A stretch of 64,000 bases of DNA from Calliphora vicina (taxonomy: Eukaryota; Arthropoda; Insecta; Diptera; Calliphoridae): NCBI RefSeq assembly GCF_958450345.1, contig NC_088781.1, positions 55,072,315-55,136,314 of the forward strand, given 5' to 3'. The first letter of the stretch is position 1. Each line of letters opens with the position of its first letter. Below are positions 35,056 to 46,658 of this stretch, piece by piece. The position numbers and the translations under genes are program-made. Below the pieces are notes generated by a model. That model made no database searches, was not told the DNA's origin, and saw only the letters and a list, made by a program, of their open reading frames with translations.

Positions 35056-35129
35056 ACTACGGGCAAAGTATACCAAGTAGTCCGACTCTCTATTTTTTAA
35101 AATTTCTCTCTCACATATACTGGTATGAA

Positions 35130-36029
35130 CATAGCCACCATATTTGACGATTTATCATCATTTTGACGATTTTTGGTTTCAAAAATAGCAATTTGACGAT
35201 TTGATGATTTCTTTCTTGAAAATGACGATTTTCTGCATTATTAAAATATGGTACTATTTTATGAAATAGTTAAGGAATTTTCTCATTTTGTTGGTGAATA
35301 TTTAGATCATAGAGAATAGACATAGAGCGGAAACTCTGCTGTCAAAGACCTAACTCAGTTGTCAGAAACCTAAGTGGAGAGAATGTATTTATAGAAAAAA
35401 CTATGTGAAAACAAAACTCGTATGTGTGATTATTTTGAGTAAATTTTTTGTTTGAGTTTTTTCTAGTTTCCGCTCTATGTTTCTCTATGATTTAGATTTT
35501 GATTTTTGTCAATTAAAATTTTTAAATTTTAGATCTATTTTTGTAAATAAATTACTGAAATAAAACGGAAAAATTCTAAAGCAACTTTTTCTATTTTGAC
35601 AAAATTTATTCAGAATATAATGACAATTTATGCTTTAATCTCAGACATCATTACCTTCCGAATGGACCACCTACAGCGTGGTGCTATATTTTAATAAAAT
35701 TATCTTTAATAAGTAATGTCAGAGATTGTTCTTTCGGGTCATAATAATGATTTAGACATTAATTTCTATTTTATGTGTTTTATTTAAAATTAAAAAAACT
35801 TCTGAATGAAACCTTATAATAAGTTGAGCTTTACTTTTTTATTTTAGTGATCCCTTATTTATAAACTTAAATTTTAAGAAATGATTTTTGATAAATGTGA
35901 TGTTTTCATTCACTTTTTTAATAGAATTTTAAAATTCCTGTTAGAAATCTTGACCTTTTTAATTTTCCGATTTTTTTATTTTTTATCGAGATATTGACGA
36001 TTTTTTCTCAAATTCATCTAGCAGCCCTG
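35130..36029. mobile_element. 900-bp hAT-type element with GACGATTT-rich ends
   Basis: The ends are CATAGCCACCATATTTGACG... and ...TTCATCTAGCAGCCCTG. Exact 8-bp TSD GGTATGAA at 35122-35129 and 36030-36037. Short 'tttgacgattt' repeats lie near the ends. A second hAT MITE (35308-35489) is nested in it. Confidence 0.85.
35308..35489. mobile_element. 182-bp hAT MITE, intact, CATAGAGAATAG ends
   Basis: Outer ends CATAGAG/CTCTATG, inner inverted repeats CATAGAGCGGAAACT/AGTTTCCGCTCTATG, and an exact 8-bp TSD ATTTAGAT at 35300-35307 and 35490-35497. The reference copy for 2338-2478, 36645-36790, 60820-61006 and 61015-61180. Confidence 0.9.
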
Positions 36030-36644
36030 GGTATGAATTCAACACCATTTTGAGAGAATTAAACACATCAAAGTACTTGAAATATTAACTTTGATTTTCC
36101 GACTAAATATAGACCGAAACACTTTATTACACTTCTACAAAATATTTGGTAATTTTTTGGTTACTAATTTTAATTTTGCTGAAATGAAAAAAATATTTTT
36201 TATTAATTTTTGACACTTAATTTTATTTGTGGTAGAGTTTAATTTATAGAACAGAGTTTAAATTTTTGGTATTGAAAATATTAATCGATGCAAAATAATG
36301 TTAAATTATAGTTCATGTTCAATATTTCTGTCTTTTATTTTATAATTTCCATTTCATTTATATAATCAGCTGTTTGCAATCACAGATTTTTTTACTTGGA
36401 AATTTTTACAAATTGGTGTTTGCTCAGTATTTTTGGATATTTTTCAGATTGAGAGTAATTTATTGTTACTCTGTAAAATAAAGTTACTGGATATTTTTTA
36501 CAATTTACAATAGTCAAATTTAAAAAATATCTTCTAATTAACTATATATTTACTAAAAATATTCGCTTTCACGAAAAAAATCCGTAGTTTTGAATAAAAA
36601 CAATTCAATAAGTTTCATATAGAAAGCTACATGCATAGGGTTAC
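36030..36644. other. AT-rich stretch without recognised feature
   Basis: No gene and no clear repeat seen. Confidence 0.35.
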
Positions 36645-36790
36645 ATAGAGACGAGACGTAATTGTCAAAAACCTAACTCTTGCAACAACAAAATACATGC
36701 TATTCAATGTATTTTGTTGTTGTATCAGACATATGATTTGTTGTATTTTTGTTTGACAAATAGTAGAGTCTCGTCTCTATGTATAATTCT
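36645..36790. mobile_element. hAT MITE, GAGACGAGAC subfamily
   Basis: CATAGAGACGAGAC and GTCTCGTCTCTATG inverted ends, with inner 'acaacaaaatacatg' arms that also pair. Fragments occur at 16757-16795 and 27255-27355. No clean TSD. Confidence 0.7.
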
Positions 36791-37097
36791 GTATGGCTAT
36801 TAAGTAAAACGAAAAATTAGAATTTTTCATCCATAAATAGTTTTTAAAACTTTCAGTTAAATTTCACATTCTTGAGATAAAACTGCTAAAAAAATTATGT
36901 TTTGCCCGAGGTGCCCTTTTCAATTTTGTTGGTATAAAAGTGAAAATATCTTGAAAACTGCACTTACTGTATCACGAAATTTTTTTATAATTTTTAAAAC
37001 TGCTGATTTAATAATTGCTTCAATTCCGAACATAATTGATTTATTAGAACCCCGGCACTTTTCGTTCACTTCTGTATCACTGTATTATTATTTTTAT

Positions 37098-37530
37098 ACC
37101 CTACACCACCATAGTGGGGAGGGTATAATGCGTTTGTACATATGTTTGTAACACCCAAATGTTTGTAAACACACACCTTAAAGTATACCGATCGACTTAG
37201 AACCATTTTCTGAGTCGATTAAACGACGTCCGTCTGGCTGGCTGTCCATGTAAACTTTGTGCGCAGAGTACAGGTCGCAATTTTGAAGATATTTCGATCA
37301 AATTTGGTACTTATACATTTTTTAGACCCGCTTCCGAAAATCTCACATAAATAACTTTCATATAGACATAAATCACACGACCTAATTTCATGGTGATCGG
37401 TCCATAATTGGTCATAGCTCCCATATAAGGCCCACTTCCGAAAATCACTCACGAATATAAATTATTGATATTTTAAAAGAAAAATGTTTTTGCTCATTTA
37501 ATTGGTGCAGGGTATTATATGGTAGGGCTT
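37098..37530 (+). repeat. TATACCC-ended repeat, copy 4
   Basis: Starts TATACCCTACACCACCATAGT and reads through 'gtccgtctggctggctgtcc'. It is the inverse of 43540-44262. Non-coding. Confidence 0.65.
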
Positions 37531-37657
37531 GACCGATGTTGATTTTATTTTTACATAGTTTTGTTTACTAATACATTCTCATTACTTAGGTTTTTGACAA
37601 CTGAGTTAGGTCGAGAGTTTCCGATATACACAGAGAAAACTGATTCGTAGTAGCAAC

Positions 37658-37781
37658 CGTTTTTCTATAGCGAACGAGTGCTTTGAGTGGACGTTTTACA
37701 TGTATTTTGTTTTTGTTACAATAACAAAACACATGTTAAATTTCCACTTTAAGTACTCGTTCGCTATAGAAAAACAGCACA
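37658..37781. mobile_element. Palindromic MITE GTGCTGTTTTTC, copy 2
   Basis: Same palindrome as 6502-6639. The right end is intact; the left lacks the first few bases. Confidence 0.7.
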
Positions 37782-37819
37782 TAAGTCTTGCAACAACAGA
37801 ATACTACGTGTAATCAATG

Positions 37820-38405
37820 TACATATATTGAGTTTTTATATAAGTAATCGAATTTTCGTCTGAAAAATGAGTGATCACAGATAGAGCTACTTTTCTTTAT
37901 TAAACGCTTATTGGCCAAGTTATTAGCGAATTTAGATATTTTGAGTTTCTATATAAAAAATCAATGTTTGTTCAGAAATATGAGTGATCACAGATCAAGC
38001 TCCTTTTCTTGATTCAACGCTTATTGGCCATGTTTTTAGCGAATTTAGATATTTTGAGTTTCTGCGATTTTATATATTACGAATTTTACTACGAACTTTT
38101 GAAAACAAATCAGCCAAATAGGTGCAGCCGTTTTTCGATTTTAGATAAATCGAAAAAGTGGGCGTAAATTTTTCCTTCAGTAAAAACTTAAATTGGAGAA
38201 CTTCGAACATTTAAATAAAAAATTAGCCAAATCGGTGTAGCCGTTTTCCGATTTTAGATAAATCGAAAAAATGGGCGTGGTCAATTTTTCATACCGTAAA
38301 AACCTAAGTTGGACTATGACCAACATTTAAAAAACAAAATTGTCTAAATCGGTCCGGCCGTTCTCAACTGATGCAATTACTTACGAACGAAAATTGATTT
38401 TTATT
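37820..38405 (-). mobile_element. Non-autonomous Helitron piece with about 115-bp tandem repeats
   Basis: Inverted relative of 59067-59876. Two repeat units ('gtgatcacagat', 'cgcttattggcc', 'gaatttagatattttgag') are followed by 'ccgttttccgattttagat' blocks and the inverted start TATATAAATAAAAATC near 38405. The 3' end is not recognisable. Each of the two units carries CCAATAAG on the minus strand (37914-37907 and 38027-38020). Confidence 0.65.
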
Positions 38406-38411
38406 TATATA

Positions 38412-38984
38412 AATTTGCAATACTCACGTCCGCTCTTAATAACATCACTTATATATATTTTAAGATCATGGCATTCGTCTATTACAAGGTAATCATTATA
38501 AATGTCATTCAAAATCACATTCGCCATCACTTTCAACGCCTCTTTAATCTAAGTTAATATTTTGATTATTAATTGCGATTCTGCTAATATTTCGCCATAT
38601 GTCCACACACAGACGCAACGTCATGTTTAGACCCTAAAATTTCTGTTTCGAAATCAATTCCAAAATCATTCAGCCTTTTTTTTTTACTAAATAACAAATA
38701 TTTTATTCCGTACCTATTATTTTCATTGGGTTAAGTAATAAATTAAACATTGTTTATAGAATTGTAAAGACTCCCTTCTTTAGTTATTTGTCGAATTTTT
38801 GAATCAATTCAATTTTTGTAAGTCATTATTACTTTTTAAATTTGGAATTATGAAAAATTGTAAGCCATTTAATAAGTTTCAAATTATTCGTTATTCGAAA
38901 ATGGTAATTTTTAAACTCTTCGAATAATTATTCGTAAGAAATTATTCGATTAATCGAACGATCATTATTCGAATGAATACCCTA
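38412..38984 (-). mobile_element. hAT transposon copy 3, truncated
   Basis: Matches about 12525-13062 with internal losses and keeps the right end GAATACCCTA. Confidence 0.75.
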
Positions 38985-39059
38985 GTATTTATCTAAGTGT
39001 ATTTCTTTGAAATCGAAGGAAAATAAATCACTTGAAGTTGATTAAAATTCGGAAATATG

Positions 39060-41114
39060 AAATCTTATATTAAAATGTTTCTTTTATTTAAATATTTTTA
39101 ATTTTTTATCTCAACTTTTTTCATTTGAATGTGGAATTTCCATAGAACCTGAATAATACTATGTTCACATTTGCAGAGTTAATCATCTCAAACGTGATTA
39201 AACTCTAATCACTTCAAAATCGAGATGATTATCCATACATTTAAATGATTTGTTAATCACTTCAAATTGACATGATTAAATCTTAATCATTTCATTAAAC
39301 ACGTAGAATCAACTGAACATACCTCAAACTGATGATGATGTAGCATCGGCCACAAGTAACATACCTATCAGATGTACTACCGATAAATAAATTTTCCATA
39401 AACAACTATAAATAATCCATCAATTCTCACAATTCCTTCAATAATAAGTATAAATAATCTGCTGATAACTTTATTAAAGTATTTCTTTCCTTTTTGAATG
39501 CTTTAAAGAAATATAAATTTGTTTTTTATTTGTCAACTTAATCATGTTATGCTATGTTCACACTTGGGCTTTTAAACGCGTTTAAGCAAAATTTTGATTA
39601 AGTTAATGAAAGCCGTTCACATTACATTTGATATGATTAAGTTGACACTAAAATGATTAAGTTGACACTAAAATGATTAAGTTGACAAATAAATTTATAT
39701 TTCTTTAAGGCATTAAATATGGAAATAAATACTTTATTAAAGATACCAGCAGATTATTTTAAACTTTTTAATTATGAAATTGTGAACATTGATGAATTAT
39801 TTAAGGTTTTTTAAGGAAAAACAAAACTTCTGTCAAAATTTATTTATGGCCGATGCTACATCATCATCAGTTTGAGGTATGTTCAGTAGATCCTTCGTGA
39901 TTAATGAAGTGATTAAGATTTAATCATGTCAATTTGAAGTGATTAACAAATCATTTAAATGTATGGATAATCATCTCGATTTTGAAGTGATTAGAGCTTA
40001 ATCACGTTTGAGATGATTAACTCTGCAAATGTGAACATAGTATAAGTTGACAAATAAAAAACAACAAACAAATTTATATTTCTTTAAGGCATTAAATATG
40101 GAAATAAATACTTTATTAAAGATACCAGCAGATTATTTTAAACTTTTTAATTATGAAATTGTGAACATTGATGAATTATTTAAGGTTTTTTAAAGAAAAA
40201 AAAAACTTCTGTCAAAATTTATTTATCGGTACTACACTAAAAGGTGGCCAATGCTACATCATCATCAGTTTGAGGTATATTCAGTTGATCCTACGTGATT
40301 AATGAAGTGATTATGATTTAATCATTTGAAGTGATTAACAAATCATTTAAATGTATGGATAATTATCTCGATTTTGAAGTGATTAGAGTTTAATCACGTT
40401 TGAGATGATTAACTCTGCAAATGTGAACATAGTATTAGTGTCAAGTTAATCATCTCAAATGTAATGTGAACGGCTTTGATTAACTTAATCAACATTTTGT
40501 TTAAACGCGTTTAAAAGCCCAAGTGTGAACATGGCATAAGTTTCACTTTCGTACGAATTTGATTTGAACAAAATTAATTCATTTAAGATTCAGTAGAGCT
40601 CTGGCTGTTACAAGTTCAGACAAAAACAATATAAATCTTAAAATGTCCATTAAACATGATTTTTTTAGTGAACTTCTATCTTTTGAAGTCAAATATTAAA
40701 AAAAAACAAATTATTAATTAATTTCTATTAAAAAATATATGGAAATTGTTTATTAAAGAAATATGTTTGTATTTATATTAAATAAATGGTATTTAAAAAT
40801 ATATTTTTCTAATTGAAAAAGTTTTTAAAAAATATTAATTTATATAAAAGGTACATGTTGTTATAAAATAAATTTATTTTTGGTATTTATTTTGCAGTTA
40901 TTTATAAAATTATGTCACATTTATTTTTATTACTAGAATATAAATTAAATACTTAAAAATACATTTTTGTCTAACACTCATAGAATAAGTGCACGTTAGT
41001 TTTTATTCAAACATTTTATCTTTGGAATTTAAAATCTAAGATTTTTCAAAAAGTAACAAAATTATTTATAGAAAACAGATATAAATATTTATGCATAATA
41101 GAGCGTGTGTTGTC
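39060..41114 (-). other. 3' flank of BEN-D, interrupted by a nested palindrome
   Basis: 39060-39156 plus 40540-41114 is paralogous to 2590-3291. AATAAA occurs at 41007-41002 on the minus strand. Confidence 0.55.
39157..40536. mobile_element. 1380-bp interleaved palindromic element (3-bp TAA duplication)
   Basis: The outer ends are TACTATGTTCACA... and ...TGTGAACATGGCA, flanked by TAA (39154-39156 and 40537-40539). Unit A at about 2645-2660 is the empty site ('ctgaataagttt'). Inside, the arm 'tttgcagagttaatcatctc' occurs once forward (39172) and twice inverted (ending near 40047 and 40436). A second arm pair with 'cttgggcttttaaacgcg' (39562 and 40500) is interleaved with it. Two related foldback elements seem to have inserted into or recombined with each other. 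Non-coding. Confidence 0.75.
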
Positions 41115-42445
41115 TTAACCAGTTAGATTTTCTTTATTTATTTCCCTCATTGGCGTTCGTTTATTCATTTGTAGCTTCATCATCTTATTTTCGTCGGCAC
41201 ATTTGGTGGTGATGGCATTTCGCACTTCTTTATCGGAAACTTGACACTTGCGAGTTACCGCAAATATAATATCTGCTATTACAAGAGGATCCAACATTTG
41301 TTTAACTGGTTTGCCATGATCCTTAAAGGCCGGTGAAGGTTTGCCAGTCATAGAGTGTGTTGCCAAAACTTTCCGATCGAATATTGCCATAAGCAGCTTC
41401 CTCGTCGCTATCGAGGCAGAGGTCCAATTCATATTTTCATACAACTTTGCTGGTATCCGGGTGTTGTTAGGTCCAATCGATACCATAACATTATCAGGAT
41501 CATAGCTAATATTGCTCATATCACTACCTGGAGTGCTATTGTTTGAGGATGAGGGATTGCCATTTTGACTTGGTGTGGTTTGTATGCTGGTAATTTGAAT
41601 TTTCTGTGCCTTGACTAAGCTATTACCGCTGCTACGACGTTTTTGGGTTGGTAGTTGCTGCTGTATAGTAGAGTAGGTTGAAATTGACTGATTATTGCTT
41701 TCATATTTTACAATTGCTTGCTCTGCTGCAAGTTTTCTCCTCTTTATGAAATGATGTTCACTTGGCGTTGTGACTGTAGGTGTTGATGCAGCTGCCTGAT
41801 GATGAATTGTCGTGGAATTGTTGGCACTATTATATTCCGACTTAATTTCAATGTTATCTTCAGCAGCCAGACAAATCTCTAAACGTCCTGAATCCGCAGA
41901 ACTATTTAAATTTAATGCCCCATCATCTTCGGCCAAATGGATTTCTATTGGTTCATCGTTATTATTACCCGTACCCTCGGCTATAATTGTATATTTTACG
42001 CTTTCTGCCGGAGAACAATTTACTTGCTGGGTAGGGTTTAGGGCATTTACAATTTTGGGGCTTATTTGAGCTGCCCTAATATCACTAGGACTGCTAATAT
42101 TAGCACTGCTGTAACCAATATTATTGATGTATTGTTGACTTTGAGGTTGCTGCTGCTGTGACAGTAACGCAGATGTTCTTGCCGATGTCGCATGTATTTG
42201 GGAGAGTAGTTCTGTGTGGGCCTTAAGATTTTCCTCCAATACTCTGACTTTTTCCTCCAATTCTTTTTCCCTTTGAGATTGCTGCTCCCTATTTTCGATT
42301 TCATGGAGATATGAAAAGTCACTGCCTGTCGTCTGTGACCAGGCGCATTGACCATCAAGGGACGATTAATGCGCTGTCCTGGCTCTGGGATGCCTCTGAA
42401 TTTGTCTGCTGAGCCGGCCACTACAGACATGATTGGTAATTGGAT
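41115..42445 (-). pseudogene. BEN-D: BEN-solo paralogue with a 2-bp frameshift
   Basis: Nearly identical to BEN-A through the linker and BEN domain. From Met at 42430 the frame matches for about 29 residues to PLMVNA; an extra GC at 42343-42346 (GGCGCATTG where A has GGCATTG) then shifts it, so the coiled-coil part is read out of frame. Downstream, an open frame from an internal Met (42260, MEEKVRVLEENL) gives 381 residues with the rest of the coiled coil, linker and complete BEN domain (about 254-360 of that frame), ending NKENLTG. It could be an early pseudogene, a functional N-terminally shortened protein, or an assembly error. The BEN part itself shows no damage. Acceptor TTATAG at 42446. 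Confidence 0.8.
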
Positions 42446-42562
42446 CTATAAGTAATTGAAAAAATAAAAATAATAAGTATAATGGTAATATTAGACTTGA
42501 TATTAACATATTTATATTTTTAGAATATAATATGTTATAATATAGCTTTTTAAAAAATATTT

Positions 42563-42802
42563 GGGATATTCACACGGTCTACTATTTGGTCATATTGTCA
42601 TAATGTCCTAATATATTATGATAGTTTAATCAAAATTTTGTTGGGTTTCAAACAAAAAAGTTCTAAACTAATAAGACTATTTGAATTATGTTTATTGTTT
42701 TGTCATAAATAATACTTTTTTTGTTTAAAACAGAACAACAGCTATTCTAATATATTAGGACATTATGACAATATGACTAATAGCAGACCGTGTGAATACC
42801 CC
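42563..42802. mobile_element. Palindromic MITE 'GGTCTACTATTTGG', copy 2, in the BEN-D intron
   Basis: Inverted ends around TATTCACACGGTCT and AGACCGTGTGAATA. Related to 6225-6440, but inserted about 120 bp from exon 2, whereas A is empty at this position (near 4910). Confidence 0.75.
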
Positions 42803-43228
42803 AATTGTTTAAATGTCAATATGATAGAACATTTCATGTGCAATGTATGTATTTTAGAAAAATCTAAGTATTTGTTCGAAAAAGTAACTCATAACGAATT
42901 GTTTTTTTTCAAAATTTTAAGTGTCATTTATGATATTGACAGAATAATATTCAAAAATTATTTCTACAACTCAATGATGCCCTTTTGGTTTTGCACAGAC
43001 AATTCTTTGAACAACTAGAAAGACATATGTTGGGGTTTGTTGATTTTGTCATCCCGTTTATAACGCATCGAAATATTCATCGCAGACACACAGAAATATA
43101 TGTATGTATGTATGTATTCTGGGTTCTTAGGAAATTCTAAGACGATCTATGTAGCTATATCCGTCCGCATGTCTGTTGGAAACACGATAGGGCGCAAACG
43201 AAAGGAGCAGTTCATTATGTAATGTTAT

Positions 43229-43386
43229 TAGAGATGCCAAACGGGGAATAGCGTTCCCGAAAATCCCGGGATTTCTTAAATCCCGAAGCCCGGGATTTCT
43301 TAATTTCATACCCCGGGATTTCGGGATTTTTTATCAAACCCCGAACCCCGGGATTTTCAAAAATCAGTCCCGATTGGCATCTCTAA
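43229..43386. mobile_element. GC-rich palindromic MITE with TAGAGATGCCAA ends
   Basis: TAGAGATGCCAAACGGG and CCCGATTGGCATCTCTA are inverted. The core is full of 'cccgggatttc'. The ends resemble hAT termini, but I find no clean 8-bp duplication. Confidence 0.65.
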
Positions 43387-43539
43387 CTGTAATGTATGGC
43401 AAAAATCGGGCAATATTTGTAAATAGTCCCCATACAAGGTCGCCCTTGAACATTCATAATATCATGATGAAACTGAACATAAACAATAATTTTAATAAGC
43501 ATTAGAGAGACCTGCAGACGAAGACTAGCTGTCTAGGTC

Positions 43540-44262
43540 AAGCCCGACCATATAATACCCTACACTAAGTAAAAGAGCAAAAACATTTTTCTTTTAAAAT
43601 TTCAATAATTTATATTTTTGAGTGATTTTCGGAAGTGGGCCTTATATGGGGGCTATGACCAATTATGGACCGATCACCATGAAATTAGGTCGTGTGATTT
43701 ATGTCTATATTAAAGTTAACTAGGTTGAATTTTGTGTGTATACCAACATTTTTAAGCGATTTATGCACGTTAAAGTGATTTTCGGAAGCGGGTCTATATG
43801 GGAGCTATGACTAATTATGGACCGATCGTAACAAAATTTGGTGACATGAATTTTGTGTATATAAAACTTATTTGGAGCGGAATTTGTGGAGATACATATA
43901 TAAATTAAACATTTATGACCGATAAAGTCCAATTTCGGGAGGACATTTGTATGGGGGCTAGGTGAAATAATGGACCGATTTCAGCCAGTTTCAATAGGCT
44001 TGGTCCTTGAGCTGAAAAAATGATATGTACCAAATTTCATCGAAATATCTTCAAAATTGCGACCTGTACTCTGCGCACAAGGTTTACATGGACAGCCAGC
44101 CAGCCGACCAGACGGACGGACGGACTGACATCGTTTAATCGACTCAGTAATTCTAAGTCGATCGGTATACTTTAAGGTGGGTGTTAGACCAATATTTTTG
44201 GGCGTTACAAACATCTGCACAAACGCATTATACCCTCCCCACTATGGTGGTGTAGGGTATAA
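43540..44262 (-). repeat. TATACCC-ended repeat, copy 5 (longest of its subfamily)
   Basis: 'ataataccctacactaag' to 'ccactatggtggtgtagggt', with phrases such as 'gattttcggaagtgggcc' and 'gaccagacggacggacgg'. The inverse of 37098-37530. Confidence 0.65.
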
Positions 44263-44280
44263 ATAGAATATTGACTCTAT

Positions 44281-44603
44281 CAGGCCTGTCACACATTTTG
44301 TTCGGAATTTTTTTCAATTCCGTAGTTTTTATTCCAATCGATTTTGTTTTAGTTTCTTATTAACTCCAAAAATATTAAATAATTCTTTATTTCTGATTTT
44401 AATTTGACAACGTTTTTTTATGTTAATACAGAAATTGATTAAACATTTTATAAAAACAAATAATTATAAAGAAATAGCAATTCCAATTTGAAAACTGAAA
44501 GTGGTTTCATTCCAAAAGAAATTTATAGTTTTAGTTTTTATGAAAAAGCTAAATACGGAATTAATTTCACTTTCGATCGTAATGGATGTCTGTGACAGGC
44601 CTT
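44281..44603. mobile_element. MITE CAGGCCTGTCACA, copy 2
   Basis: Inverted ends as in 19758-19923, with TAT at 44278-44280 and 44604-44606. Confidence 0.8.
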
Positions 44604-44960
44604 TATATAGCTTTGCCTTTTACTGCTTAACCGCCCTAGGAAAAAAAATAGTTCACTGACCGGAGAACTTAGTTTTACTTATATTCTTGGATGTTTGGGG
44701 TGGTTCACATATAAAAGACACAAATTATTAACTTTCAATCCATTTATTAACTTTTACTGTGAAATTGGACTCAAACTGTGTCTTCACAAAATTTACAAAT
44801 CAATTTACTTTGGTATTAATTGTTTGATTCCATATTTGCTGTATTGTCATTTTGAATTATATTTGTTCATTATTAAAATCCCTTATTTAATCTAATGTGA
44901 TTAAGATGTTATTTTAATAAAACCGGTCTTATTTCAAAATAGCTTTTATATTAGACTTAC

Positions 44961-44975
44961 CACTTTGGTTTCCAT
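44961..44975 (-). CDS. BEN-D, 5' micro-exon (METKV)
   Basis: Same 15 nt as in BEN-A, followed by donor GTAAGTC (44960-44954). The intron to the acceptor at 42446 would be 2515 nt. The frame continues into exon 2 as METKV-IQLPI until the frameshift. Confidence 0.5.
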
Positions 44976-46110
44976 TATAAATTCTTTTAAAGTTTCACAA
45001 ATTTTGTTGTATGAGGGAAATCCAATAAAAACTTTTATACAAATTAAAATTTCGCTTTTCTTTTTTATGAAAATCCGATATAAAAATTAAAATTTCACAA
45101 TTTTTTGTAAGAAAATCCAATAAACACTTTTATGGAAGCTAAAATTTCACAATTTTTTTCTATGCAAATCACTTATAAAATTCAAACAAGAATATATTTT
45201 TTTCAATACCGCTTTTTTAAAACAACTTTACGCTGTGCCGTTCTAATAACAACTGCTTTAAAATTCCTTTGGCCTTATCACTATTATTACATTTGCTGCT
45301 ATAGCCGACACTTAGTCCTACTTTGCCTGCTGATATCCTTTGCTACCTCTACCTACTTGAAATGTTTGCATGTTGATATACACATTAACAAGAACAAAAA
45401 CATTTAACAATTAATTTAAGGGTTGGAAACATTGATCCTCAGCTTGTCTTACTTTGCAATTCTTGCTGCAATACACAACTGCCTGGATCTATAAATTCCT
45501 ATTTTTCCAGTTCGTTTTATTTGTATTTCTGTTTTATTTTGTACTTTCATTTGTTTACCTGCAATGAGAAGAGAAAAAAATGCGCGCAATTCCTTTTTAC
45601 AATCCAACAGCAGGACATCGATCTACCATTTTTTTGTTTTTATTGTAGTTACACATAGTTGTTGGTTTTTATTTTTGAAATATCAACGAAAATTTTCCTT
45701 CCTCAAGTCTGTTGGTTGGTTTATTGTTAGTTGGACTAACAACAATAACAATACAAAAGGAAAAACCCAAAGTAAAATCTGCGTTATTTGTTGTTGCTTC
45801 CATTTCATTCTGCTTTGAATAATAATGCCAGATCAACAAAAACCCAACAGTCCTTGTGAATAAGAACCCCATAGGAATTATTGACAAATTGGGTTATGCT
45901 AATCATTAATATCGATCGATATTAGAGTCTTAAACCGATATCGAACCGCACTTAATTTGGGGCTAAAATTCGAATTACATAATTCAAAGCTCTGGCTTAA
46001 ATCTGAATTAAAAACTTGTCAGTAATTCTTTAAAAATTACCATTCCTAGCAAAACAAATTCTTCAGCTTCATTCAAAGGTTTTTATTCACAGAAAAATGT
46101 TACAACATAT
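44976..46110 (-). promoter_or_regulatory. Conserved upstream/leader block of BEN-D
   Basis: Very similar to 7383-8376 plus 11240-11480 of unit A, but without the LINE, so it preserves the ancestral arrangement. Possible leader donor at 45559. Open frames here are shifted relative to unit A and are not taken as genes. Confidence 0.5.
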
Positions 46111-46559
46111 GAGGCCGTCAGTGGTTGGTTAAATTTTTGTTAATTAAAATCTAATCCAAATAATCCAATTTGTCTTTAATGATTTACAAAATGAATTCAA
46201 AAACACTGTCTAAATCATATTTCTAATAGATTTGAATTTATTTTAGCTCATTCAATTCACCACAGTAACGAAAGCAATTTTGCTGTCGACTTTATTAAAA
46301 TAATTTTGTATATTTCAAACGAATTTCTGGAAATGGAAACTTTTTTGAAAACTATATTCCGCAGTTTCCATTTTCAAAAACATGAACTTTTAAAGAGTAT
46401 GCCAAAAAAAACTTATTAAATTAAATAAAACTTAAACCGTTCAATGTAAAAATTCTCAAAATACGTAAATTTATTCAAATATTGTTCAAGTTCATTAAAC
46501 ATTAAAATATTCGAATATTACTGGGTATTTATAAATTTATCCATTTTTTCCGGAAATCC
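46111..46559. other. AT-rich DNA, partly ATTAATTC repeat
   Basis: No gene recognised between unit D and the mariner remnant. Confidence 0.35.
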
Positions 46560-46653
46560 TCCCATTAAAGATTTGCTTCCTTCCCTGTGTTCTTTAATTC
46601 TTTTTTTTACAAGAGCCCAATACAATTCCTTTCCACAGGCCGAAGTTCTGGAC
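46560..46653 (-). pseudogene. Mariner-type transposase, C-terminal piece
   Basis: Reads CPELRPVERN and then a Lys-rich helix, the signature that follows the catalytic region of Tc1/mariner transposases (NxPELRPIE). It carries stops. It continues the piece that ends at 50266 on the far side of the 3.6-kb insertion. Confidence 0.8.
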
Positions 46654-46658
46654 AGTTG

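Noticed and set aside
43229..43386. 8-bp duplication around the GC-rich MITE
   Set aside because: The flanks AATGTTAT and ACTGTAAT do not match, so I do not claim a hAT TSD there.
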